In this document: in pieces, positions 1 to 5,234 of the stretch | Layout of the letters: the number at the start of each line of letters is the position of its first letter | Position numbering within the stretch: the stretch's first letter is position 1 | Origin: an uncultured Collinsella sp. | GTDB taxonomy: Bacteria > Actinomycetota > Coriobacteriia > Coriobacteriales > Coriobacteriaceae | Assembly: GCA_902491915.1 (NCBI GenBank) | Contig: CABUJL010000119.1 | Location: 1 to 5,427 of the forward strand | Direction: 5' to 3' | DNA: 5,427 nucleotides | Program-made: the position numbers and the translations under genes | Notes under the pieces: generated by a model | The model's database searches: none | What the model was told of the DNA's origin: nothing | Seen by the model: the letters and a program-made list of their open reading frames with translations, nothing else

Positions 1-605
1 TGCACTTCCTTCCCGATATCTACGTCCCCTGCGAAGTTTGCGGCGGTAAACGCTACAACCGCGAGACACTCGAGGTCACCTACCGTGGCAAGACCATCTC
101 GGACGTGCTCGACATGAGCGTCACCGAGGCGCTGGCCTTCTTTGGGAATATCCCGCAGATTAAGCGCAAGCTCCAGACGCTGTACGATGTAGGCTTAGGC
201 TACGTGAGCCTGGGCCAGCCCGCCACGACGCTCTCGGGCGGCGAGGCGCAGCGCGTGAAGCTCGCCAAGGAGCTTCATCGACGCCAGACGGGCAAGACGT
301 TCTATATTTTGGACGAACCGACGACCGGCCTTCATTTTGAGGACGTCCGCCAGCTGCTCGATGTGCTGCAGCGCTTGGTCGATGCGGGCAACACGGTGCT
401 GGTGATTGAGCACAACCTTGATGTCATCAAGGTTGCCGACCGCCTGATCGATATGGGTCCCGAGGGCGGTAACGGCGGCGGAACCGTCGTGGTTTCGGGC
501 ACACCGGAGCAGGTTGCGGACTGTCCGCAGAGTTATACGGGCAAGTTTTTGGCGCCGTTGCTCAGGCGTGACCGGGAGCGTCAGGCTCAACTTGATGCTC
601 AATAA
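1..605 (+). CDS. uvrA: UvrA, excinuclease ABC subunit A (3' part only)
   Basis: This is the damage-recognition ATPase of nucleotide excision repair, which works as a dimer in the cytoplasm and loads UvrB onto damaged DNA. The 5' end lies outside the window. The reading frame continues from nt 3, giving about 200 C-terminal residues of a protein that is usually about 940 aa. Visible in order are the second half of a zinc finger (CEVCGGKRYN at nt 39-68, following HFLPDIYVP), the ABC signature LSGGEAQR (231-254), Walker B YILDEP with TTGLH (303-335), the H-loop stretch VLVIEHN (about 397-417), and the family C-terminus with GPEGG, a glycine run and SYTGKFLAPLL. Nothing is broken. The gene ends with TAA and is followed by a hairpin, so it probably ends its own transcript. 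An internal ATG at 105 is only a Met inside the protein, not the start. Confidence 0.97.
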   Translation, partial: HFLPDIYVPCEVCGGKRYNRETLEVTYRGKTISDVLDMSVTEALAFFGNIPQIKRKLQTLYDVGLGYVSLGQPATTLSGGEAQRVKLAKELHRRQTGKTFYILDEPTTGLHFEDVRQLLDVLQRLVDAGNTVLVIEHNLDVIKVADRLIDMGPEGGNGGGTVVVSGTPEQVADCPQSYTGKFLAPLLRRDRERQAQLDAQ

Positions 606-625
606 ATAGGCGATTCAGTTTATGG

Positions 626-656
626 GCGCCATCGACTCCTTGTGATTCGATGGCGC
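626..656 (+). terminator. Terminator-like hairpin after uvrA
   Basis: A perfect 10-bp inverted repeat is seen, GCGCCATCGA at 626-635 and TCGATGGCGC at 647-656, with an 11-nt loop. It starts 20 nt after the uvrA stop. G-U wobbles can extend it outward by two or three pairs. The following bases (TTGCTGTG) are only weakly T-rich, so it is not a textbook intrinsic terminator. It may be a weak terminator or a stabiliser of the 3' mRNA end. The position between two genes with a clear gap supports a transcription boundary. Confidence 0.55.
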
Positions 657-670
657 TTGCTGTGCCGAAG

Positions 671-700
671 TGACGTATGCAGTCGAATTGGACATATACT
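671..700 (+). promoter_or_regulatory. Weak promoter candidate for the ybaK-murJ-uvrC unit
   Basis: A -10-like hexamer TATACT lies at 695-700. The best -35 match at suitable distance is TGACGT at 671-676 (18-bp spacer), which is poor. TTGGAC at 688-693 looks better but is too close to the -10 to pair with it. The position after the hairpin and 38 nt before the likely start codon is sensible. The call depends mostly on the -10 box and the context. Confidence 0.3.
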
Positions 701-721
701 TAATCCTTGCGTCCGAATGCG

Positions 722-730
722 AGGGAAAGG
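722..730 (+). promoter_or_regulatory. Ribosome binding site fixing the ybaK start
   Basis: The purine-rich run AGGGAAAGG ends 7 nt before the ATG at 738. The same frame is open further upstream, with ATGs at 642 and 717. The 642 start would put the coding region through the right arm of the hairpin and the promoter candidate. The protein sequence resembles the family only after MAKAVKTPK, so this site favours 738. Confidence 0.7.
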
Positions 731-737
731 ATATGTC

Positions 738-1238
738 ATGGCAAAGGCTGTAAAGACGCCAAAAACCAATGCGATGCGCGAGCTGGAAAGCGCCGGCATT
801 TCCTATGTTCTACATACGTACGAAGACGATGGTGATGAGTCGGTGGGCCTGGGGGTCGCGATTTCGGAGCAGCTTGGCGAGGAGCCCGGTCAAGGATTTA
901 AGACTTTGGTCTGCGTGACGCCGTCCAACGACTATGTCGTGTGCTGCATCCCTGTTGCCGACGAGCTCGATCTAAAGTCCGCCGCGCGTGCCGCGGGGGA
1001 GAAGTCCTTGGCCATGATGCATGTGAAGGATTTGCTTGCGGCGACTGGCTACGTTCGCGGCGGCTGCAGCCCGGTCGGTATGAAAAAACGCTACCGGACG
1101 CTCATTGATGAGACATGCGTCCTTTGGGATACCATTTTTATTTCGGGAGGCAAGCGTGGTTATCAGCTCGAGCTTGCACCCGATGATTTAATTGCATTTT
1201 GCGGGGCGACGGTTGCCGCGATTACGAGAGAGGACTGA
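738..1238 (+). CDS. ybaK: Cys-tRNA(Pro)/Cys-tRNA(Cys) deacylase, YbaK/EbsC type
   Basis: This is a cytoplasmic trans-editing enzyme that hydrolyses cysteine wrongly attached to tRNA(Pro), acting in the family together with prolyl-tRNA synthetase. The 166-aa product has the usual length for a single-domain YbaK protein (about 155-165 aa). Recognisable parts are the N-terminal TNAMRELESAGISY, the GLGVAISEQLG segment (37-47), FKTLV around residues 54-58 with Lys55 at the place of the conserved functional lysine of YbaK, the loop GYVRGGCSPVGMKK (104-117), and the C-terminal ISGGKRGYQLELAPDDLI (135-152). The start at 738 is chosen because of the RBS and because upstream residues do not look like the family. 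The gene ends 3 nt before murJ, so the two are surely cotranscribed. The exact amino acid specificity cannot be told from sequence alone, as related INS-domain proteins (ProX, YeaK) edit other charged tRNAs. The loop motifs fit YbaK best. Confidence 0.9.
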   Translation: MAKAVKTPKTNAMRELESAGISYVLHTYEDDGDESVGLGVAISEQLGEEPGQGFKTLVCVTPSNDYVVCCIPVADELDLKSAARAAGEKSLAMMHVKDLLAATGYVRGGCSPVGMKKRYRTLIDETCVLWDTIFISGGKRGYQLELAPDDLIAFCGATVAAITRED

Positions 1239-1241
1239 GCG

Positions 1242-2924
1242 ATGCCGCAGGAAGAATTGAAGCGCGGAGCTCATTTTGCAAAAGAATCTGCGCCTCAGAC
1301 ACCCTCATCCGAAGCTTCTTCGTCGCGAGATGACACTGACGACATGGGCTCGTCGGACTACTCCACGGTTGGTCGTTCCGCCGGGCTTATGACCATCCTG
1401 ACCATCGTGTCTCGCGTTACCGGTTTTATCCGAACGTGGGCAATGGCGGCCGCTATTGGTATGTCGCTACTCTCGTCCTCCTATCAGGTCGCCAACAACC
1501 TGCCCAATATGCTCTACGAACTCGTGATGGGCGGCATGCTCGTGACGGCGTTTTTGCCCGTGTACATGGGCGTGAGGCGTGAGCAGGGTCGCGAGGCCTC
1601 GAATGAGTACGTGGGCAACCTGCTCGGCATTCTGCTTTTAGTGCTGGGTGGTATTTCGTTGCTGGGGACCGTGTTCGCCCCGGGCTTTATCTGGACGCAA
1701 TCGTTCCTTTCGGGTGACGGCGGCAGCATGGATACCGCTGCGTTCATGTTCCGTTTCTTTGCCATCCAGATTCTGTTTTATGGTTTGGGCTCGGTGTTCT
1801 CGGGCGTTCTCAACGCACACCGCGACTACTTCTGGTCGACGTTTGCCCCGGTCCTCAACAATGTGATCGTCATTGCGAGCTTTATGGGTTTTGTGCCCGT
1901 GTCCGCACAGTTTGGCGAACGTGCCGGCATCATCTTGATTGCGGCCGGTACGACCCTCGGTGTCTTTGTTCAGATGGCATGTCAGATTCCCGCGCTTGGC
2001 AAGCACGGCGTGCATCCCCATATCCATATCGACTTTAAGGACCCCGCGCTGCGCCAGACGATTGCGCTCGGTATCCCGACGCTGCTCGCCACGGTGTGCA
2101 TGTTTGTCTCGACTTCTATCACCAACGCTGCCGCGCTGGTGGTCCAGCCCGAGACTGGTCCTTCCGTCATCGCCTATGCGCGCCTGTGGTACACGCTGCC
2201 CTACGCGCTGATTGCCGCCTCGCTTTCGACGGCGCTCTATACCGAGCTCTCTCACGACGCACAGGAGAAGGATTACGACAGCGTTCGCACGGGCATTTCG
2301 CGTGGCGTCGCCCAGATGCTGTTCTTCCTGATTCCGTTCGCGCTGTACCTGATTGTCTTCGCGCGTCCGCTCAACATGATTTACTGTGCCGGCAAGTTTG
2401 ATGAGTCCGGCGTGGCGCTGGTGTCCGAGTTCCTTGTCTACCTGGCGTTCTCGCTGCCGCTCTACGGCGTGGTCGTATTGATGCAGAAGAGCTTCTCTGC
2501 CTTGCTCGACATGAAGCCCTATAGCCGCTATTGCCTGTATTCTGCCATCGGCCAGGCCGGCTCGGTTCTGCTATTTGGAGTTGTGCTGGGTTTCGGTATG
2601 CCGGCAATCGCGCTTTCGTATGTCGTCGACTACGTGATCTTGGTCGGATGTTCGCTATGGTGGCTGCGTCGTCGTCTGCGTGGCCTTCAGGTCAAATCTA
2701 TCCTGCATGGCGGTTTCTTTGGCCTTTTGCTCGGTGGCCTGGGTGCTGCCGCAGGCGCCGGCGTCATGTGGGCGCTTGAGCACTTTGTCGGGGCACTTGG
2801 CGGCTCGATTCTGATTACTCTTGGCTACGTTTGCGTTGCCGGTGTCGTCTCGCTTGCTGTTACCTTTGGCCTTGCCGTCGTCCTTAAGATGCCCGAGGTC
2901 TCGGCGCTGCTTCGTCGCAAGTAG
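1242..2924 (+). CDS. murJ: MurJ (MviN), lipid II flippase
   Basis: This is an integral membrane protein of the MOP superfamily that moves lipid-linked peptidoglycan precursor (lipid II) to the outer face of the membrane. The 560-aa product has about 45 hydrophilic N-terminal residues rich in Ser and Asp, then a long series of hydrophobic segments consistent with the 14 helices of MurJ. Family marks are RVTGFIR (58-64, matching the TM1 arginines R18 and R24 of E. coli), NNLPNMLYELVMGGMLVTAF (85-104), and AYARLWYTLPYALIAASLST (311-330). The large C-terminal pseudokinase part known from mycobacterial MviN is absent: the protein ends at LLRRK. The ATG at 1242 is preceded by GAGAGAGGA (1226-1234, 7-nt spacing), better than anything before the internal ATG at 1344. 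It starts 3 nt after ybaK and ends within 7 nt of the uvrC start. The E. coli R52 position appears to be Glu93 here. Another MOP-family polysaccharide exporter is less likely given these motifs. Confidence 0.93.
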   Translation: MPQEELKRGAHFAKESAPQTPSSEASSSRDDTDDMGSSDYSTVGRSAGLMTILTIVSRVTGFIRTWAMAAAIGMSLLSSSYQVANNLPNMLYELVMGGMLVTAFLPVYMGVRREQGREASNEYVGNLLGILLLVLGGISLLGTVFAPGFIWTQSFLSGDGGSMDTAAFMFRFFAIQILFYGLGSVFSGVLNAHRDYFWSTFAPVLNNVIVIASFMGFVPVSAQFGERAGIILIAAGTTLGVFVQMACQIPALGKHGVHPHIHIDFKDPALRQTIALGIPTLLATVCMFVSTSITNAAALVVQPETGPSVIAYARLWYTLPYALIAASLSTALYTELSHDAQEKDYDSVRTGISRGVAQMLFFLIPFALYLIVFARPLNMIYCAGKFDESGVALVSEFLVYLAFSLPLYGVVVLMQKSFSALLDMKPYSRYCLYSAIGQAGSVLLFGVVLGFGMPAIALSYVVDYVILVGCSLWWLRRRLRGLQVKSILHGGFFGLLLGGLGAAAGAGVMWALEHFVGALGGSILITLGYVCVAGVVSLAVTFGLAVVLKMPEVSALLRRK

Positions 2925-2925
2925 G
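2920..2925 (+). promoter_or_regulatory. Ribosome binding site of uvrC overlapping the murJ stop codon
   Basis: AGTAGG at 2920-2925 is one mismatch from AGGAGG and overlaps the murJ TAG (2922-2924). It lies 5 nt before the GTG at 2931. No such site precedes the alternative GTG at 2925, which directly follows the stop. This favours 2931 as the uvrC start and suggests that ribosomes finishing murJ restart on uvrC. Confidence 0.5.
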
Positions 2926-2930
2926 TGCGT

Positions 2931-4871
2931 GTGGCCGGTCACGACAACATTCCAACACTCGCTGAGCAGGTTTCGCGCGTTCCCACGCAGCCCGGATGCT
3001 ACCTTTGGAAGGATGCCAAGGGCGATGTCATCTACGTTGGCAAGGCGAAAAACCTGCGTTCCCGTATGCGCCAGTACGTGACGCTGCAGGATGAGCGCCA
3101 AAAGATCCCGCTGATGATGCAGCTGGTGGCGAGCTTTGACTATATCGTGGTGGAGACCGAGCACGAGGCGTTGGTGCTCGAGCGCAATTTGATTGGTCAA
3201 TACCATCCGTACTTTAATGTCGACCTCAAGGATGACAAGAGCTACCCCTTTATCGCCATTACAAAGGGCGACCTGTATCCCGCTATCAAATACACGCGTG
3301 AGCGCCATAAGCCGGGAACGCGTTATTTTGGTCCCTATACTGACAGCCGCGCGGCGCGTGAGACCATTGACACGCTGCGCAAGGTGATCCCGATCTGCTC
3401 TGCTTCTTGTGCGGAGTGGCGTCGTTGTCGTCGTATCGTCGAGTCCCACAAGGGCGAGGAAGACATCGTCAATATGATTTGCGCGCAAAACGGGCGCCCC
3501 TGCTTTGACTACCATGTCGGGCGCGGCCCGGGTGCGTGTGTCGGCGCGATTTCTCCGGCAGACTATGCCAAGAACGTCAAGCGTGTCGAGCGCTTTTTGT
3601 CGGGCCATCGCAAGGATGTCGTCGACGAGCTGACTTCCGAGATGGCGGATGCCGCCGAGGCACTCGATTTTGAGCGCGCGGCACGCGTCAAGCGTCGTTT
3701 GGAGGTCATCAGGGGTCTGGACGACCGTCAGCAAGTCGTTTTTCCCTCCAGTGTCGATATCGATGTCATCGGTTTCTACCGCGAGGAGACCATCTCTGCC
3801 GCTTGCGTCTTTGTCGTGCGTGAGGGCCGAACAGTTCGCACCTGCGAGTTCATTCTCGACAAGGGTCTTGATGTTGACGAGGAAGAGCTCCAGTCGGGCT
3901 TTCTTAAGCGCTATTACGACGAGACGGCTGATATTCCAGCTGAGATAAACCTCTCTGTCGAGCTTGAGGATGCGGAGGCGCTGGGGGAGTGGCTTGCAGG
4001 CAAGCGCGAGCGTTCCTGCCATCTCCATAGGCCGCAGCGTGGCGAAAAGCACCGTTTGCTCGATATGGCATCCAAAAATGCGCGCCATGCCCTCATGCGC
4101 TACATGATGCGAACGGGGTACGCTGACGACCGCACCAATCAAGCGCTCCTGGAGCTCGAAAGCGCGCTGGCGCTGCCGGCGCCGCCGATGCGTATCGAGT
4201 GCTTCGATATCTCGACGCTGCACGGAACCTTTACCGTCGCCTCGATGGTGGTGTTTACCAACGGGCGCGCTGACAAGAGCCAGTACCGTCGTTTTAAAAT
4301 TCAGGCCGAATTGGACGAGGCAAACGACTTCGTGTCGATGTCCGAGGTTTTGGGACGACGCTATGCTCCCGAGCGCATGACCGACGAGCGCTTTGGCTCA
4401 CGCCCCGATTTGCTCGTTGTCGATGGCGGTAAGCCGCAGCTGACCGCTGCGATCAAGCAACTTGAGGCTCTTGGGCTCGATATACCAGTTTGTGGCTTGG
4501 CAAAGGCCGATGAGGAAGTTTTCGTGCCTTGGGACGAGACTCCCGTCGTGCTGCCGACCGGGTCTGCTTCGCTCTATCTAATTAAACAGGTTCGCGATGA
4601 ATCGCACCGTTTTGCCATCACGTTCCATCGCGAGTTGCGCGATAAAGCCATGACGGTTTCGGTACTCGATGACGTTCCAGGCGTGGGACCCACCAGAAAA
4701 CGTGCCCTTATGCGCCATTTTGGCTCGATGAAGCGTTTGCGCGCGGCGAGCGAGCAAGAGATCGCGGAAGTTCGTGGCATGCCTGCTGATGTTGCCAAGG
4801 CGGTCCACGAGGCGCTCGTTGCATGGAATGCCGAGCGCGCCGAGGCGGCGGCTGGCCATTCCGATAGCTAA
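2931..4871 (+). CDS. uvrC: UvrC, excinuclease ABC subunit C
   Basis: UvrC makes both cuts around a lesion in the UvrB-DNA complex. The 646-aa product (from GTG 2931; 648 aa if GTG 2925 is used) has all family domains. The N-terminal GIY-YIG nuclease has GCY (Tyr24), IYVGKAKNLRSR (Tyr35, Lys38, Arg45) and LERNLIGQYHP (Glu84, Asn86), matching the known catalytic residues for the 3' cut. A cysteine region follows at about 156-203, then a UVR domain binding UvrB (about 234-262, ALDFERAARVKRR). The RNase H-like nuclease for the 5' cut has CFDIS (Asp426), LLVVDGGKPQ (Asp498) and ESHRFA (His559). The C-terminus holds helix-hairpin-helix DNA-binding motifs (about 579-629, VPGVGPTRKRAL). The cysteine region is unusual: where other UvrCs have GRC-x-x-PC, this one has GRGPGAC, and an insertion of about 20-25 residues carries extra cysteines. 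The gene is last in the ybaK-murJ-uvrC unit. Confidence 0.97.
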   Translation: MAGHDNIPTLAEQVSRVPTQPGCYLWKDAKGDVIYVGKAKNLRSRMRQYVTLQDERQKIPLMMQLVASFDYIVVETEHEALVLERNLIGQYHPYFNVDLKDDKSYPFIAITKGDLYPAIKYTRERHKPGTRYFGPYTDSRAARETIDTLRKVIPICSASCAEWRRCRRIVESHKGEEDIVNMICAQNGRPCFDYHVGRGPGACVGAISPADYAKNVKRVERFLSGHRKDVVDELTSEMADAAEALDFERAARVKRRLEVIRGLDDRQQVVFPSSVDIDVIGFYREETISAACVFVVREGRTVRTCEFILDKGLDVDEEELQSGFLKRYYDETADIPAEINLSVELEDAEALGEWLAGKRERSCHLHRPQRGEKHRLLDMASKNARHALMRYMMRTGYADDRTNQALLELESALALPAPPMRIECFDISTLHGTFTVASMVVFTNGRADKSQYRRFKIQAELDEANDFVSMSEVLGRRYAPERMTDERFGSRPDLLVVDGGKPQLTAAIKQLEALGLDIPVCGLAKADEEVFVPWDETPVVLPTGSASLYLIKQVRDESHRFAITFHRELRDKAMTVSVLDDVPGVGPTRKRALMRHFGSMKRLRAASEQEIAEVRGMPADVAKAVHEALVAWNAERAEAAAGHSDS

Positions 4872-4894
4872 ACACGAGCCAAACAACTGATATA

Positions 4895-4936
4895 CATGAT
4901 TGCGCGATTTTCAACCATTTATTTCGCCATGATTGC
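4895..4936 (+). repeat. 9-bp direct repeat after uvrC
   Basis: CATGATTGC occurs at 4895-4903 and again at 4928-4936, 33 nt apart start to start, in the AT-richer stretch just after uvrC. The spacing is close to three helical turns, so two copies of a protein site are possible, but the match is short and may be chance. No convincing intrinsic terminator for uvrC is visible here: the T-run at 4951-4954 has no strong GC stem before it. Confidence 0.3.
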
Positions 4937-4947
4937 CTGCTGGTTTC

Positions 4948-4993
4948 GGGTTTTATTAACGCTAAAACGTTTGACTAACCCAAGCGAAAACCC
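4948..4993 (+). repeat. Inverted repeat GGGTTTT / AAAACCC around a -35-like box
   Basis: GGGTTTT at 4948-4954 is the exact reverse complement of AAAACCC at 4987-4993. The space between them holds TTGACT (4971-4976). AACCC at 4989-4993 can also pair with GGGTT at 5005-5009, so two exclusive pairings exist. It could be a regulator site at the promoter or part of the uvrC mRNA 3' end. The arms are short and the function is unknown. Confidence 0.3.
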
Positions 4994-5002
4994 TGCTATC
5001 CT
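4971..5002 (+). promoter_or_regulatory. Promoter candidate upstream of the structured leader
   Basis: TTGACT at 4971-4976 matches the -35 consensus at five of six positions. TATCCT at 4997-5002, preceded by TGC, resembles an extended -10 box, but the spacer is 20 bp, longer than ideal. If used, transcription would begin near 5009 and the inverted repeats at 5034-5116 would be inside the 5' leader RNA of the lipoprotein gene, about 225 nt long. Confidence 0.35.
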
Positions 5003-5033
5003 GCGGGTTGACGATGACTGATATCTCACCTTG

Positions 5034-5116
5034 CCGATACATACTGTCTTGCGAATCGTTTGTCAACGAATTCGGTGAACGGTAGTAAATACCGTTCAAG
5101 CGTATGTATGTATCGG
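5034..5116 (+). ncRNA. Possible structured leader RNA (nested inverted repeats, three-way junction)
   Basis: Three helices nest in 83 nt. The outer stem is a perfect 11-bp match, CCGATACATAC (5034-5044) with GTATGTATCGG (5106-5116). Inside is a hairpin of CGAATCGTT (5052-5060) with AACGAATTCG (5065-5074), 9 bp with one bulged A and a TGTC loop. Next to it is a perfect 9-bp hairpin, TGAACGGTA (5076-5084) with TACCGTTCA (5090-5098) and loop GTAAA. Together they form a three-way junction, an architecture often seen in cis-regulatory RNAs. I do not recognise a known riboswitch: the T-box UGGNACCGCG element and the purine, TPP and cobalamin core motifs are absent. The repeats could instead be DNA sites for a regulator. 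The pairing is seen directly; the RNA function is inference. Confidence 0.4.
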
Positions 5117-5137
5117 TCGCCGAGCGCGGCACCTCAG

Positions 5138-5165
5138 TTGGGTTCGTCGGTAGGTAAGGTATATA
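5138..5165 (+). promoter_or_regulatory. Alternative promoter candidate close to the lipoprotein gene
   Basis: TTGGGT (5138-5143) and TATATA (5160-5165) are separated by 16 bp, and the TATATAT run stands out in this GC-rich setting. Transcription would start near 5172, leaving a leader of about 60 nt. In that case the inverted repeats at 5034-5116 would be upstream DNA, better placed for binding an activator or repressor than for acting as RNA. It competes with the candidate at 4971-5002. Confidence 0.35.
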
Positions 5166-5181
5166 TCGTCCGCAAGTTGCG

Positions 5182-5205
5182 CGGGGGCAAGTCTAGGTGC
5201 TCCCG
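5182..5205 (+). repeat. Hairpin in the leader ahead of the lipoprotein RBS
   Basis: CGGGGGC (5182-5188) pairs with GCTCCCG (5199-5205) over 7 bp including one G-U, with a 10-nt loop. It ends 19 nt before the Shine-Dalgarno. A competing pairing exists, GCACCT (5129-5134) with AGGTGC (5195-5200), which would break this hairpin. No T-run follows, so it is not a typical terminator. It may affect translation or mRNA stability. Confidence 0.35.
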
Positions 5206-5224
5206 AGTAAGATTCTCTATTGAT

Positions 5225-5229
5225 AGGAG
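5225..5229 (+). promoter_or_regulatory. Ribosome binding site of the lipoprotein gene
   Basis: AGGAG at 5225-5229 lies 5 nt before the ATG at 5235 and is the strongest Shine-Dalgarno in the window. It fixes the start of the partial gene running off the right edge. Confidence 0.8.
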
Positions 5230-5234
5230 AAGAC

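Noticed and set aside
195..602. 135-codon - strand frame opposite uvrA
   Set aside because: It mirrors the conserved UvrA ATPase coding sequence and has no family-like features of its own.
642..737. Upstream extension of the ybaK frame to an ATG at 642
   Set aside because: The extra 32 residues do not resemble the family, the ATG sits in the loop of the terminator-like hairpin, and a good RBS precedes 738.
1638..2255. 205-codon - strand frame opposite murJ
   Set aside because: It has a composition-driven Arg/His-rich translation antisense to conserved membrane segments.
2655..4223. Open reading frame of 522 codons on the - strand, opposite the end of murJ and most of uvrC
   Set aside because: It lies fully antisense to two clearly identified genes, its translation resembles no family I know, and long antisense frames are common opposite GC-rich genes with strong codon bias.
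4941..4957. Intrinsic terminator of uvrC at the T-run near 4951
   Set aside because: The T-run has only four bases and the possible stem before it (AACCA/TGGTT with a 23-nt loop) is too weak.
5076..5098. LexA (SOS) box, because GAAC and GTTC flank a centre
   Set aside because: Gram-positive and actinobacterial LexA sites have GAAC-N4-GTTC; here the two halves are 13 nt apart.
5034..5234. T-box or other known riboswitch
   Set aside because: The T-box antiterminator UGGNACCGCG is absent, and I find no purine, TPP, SAM, cobalamin or glycine core motifs.
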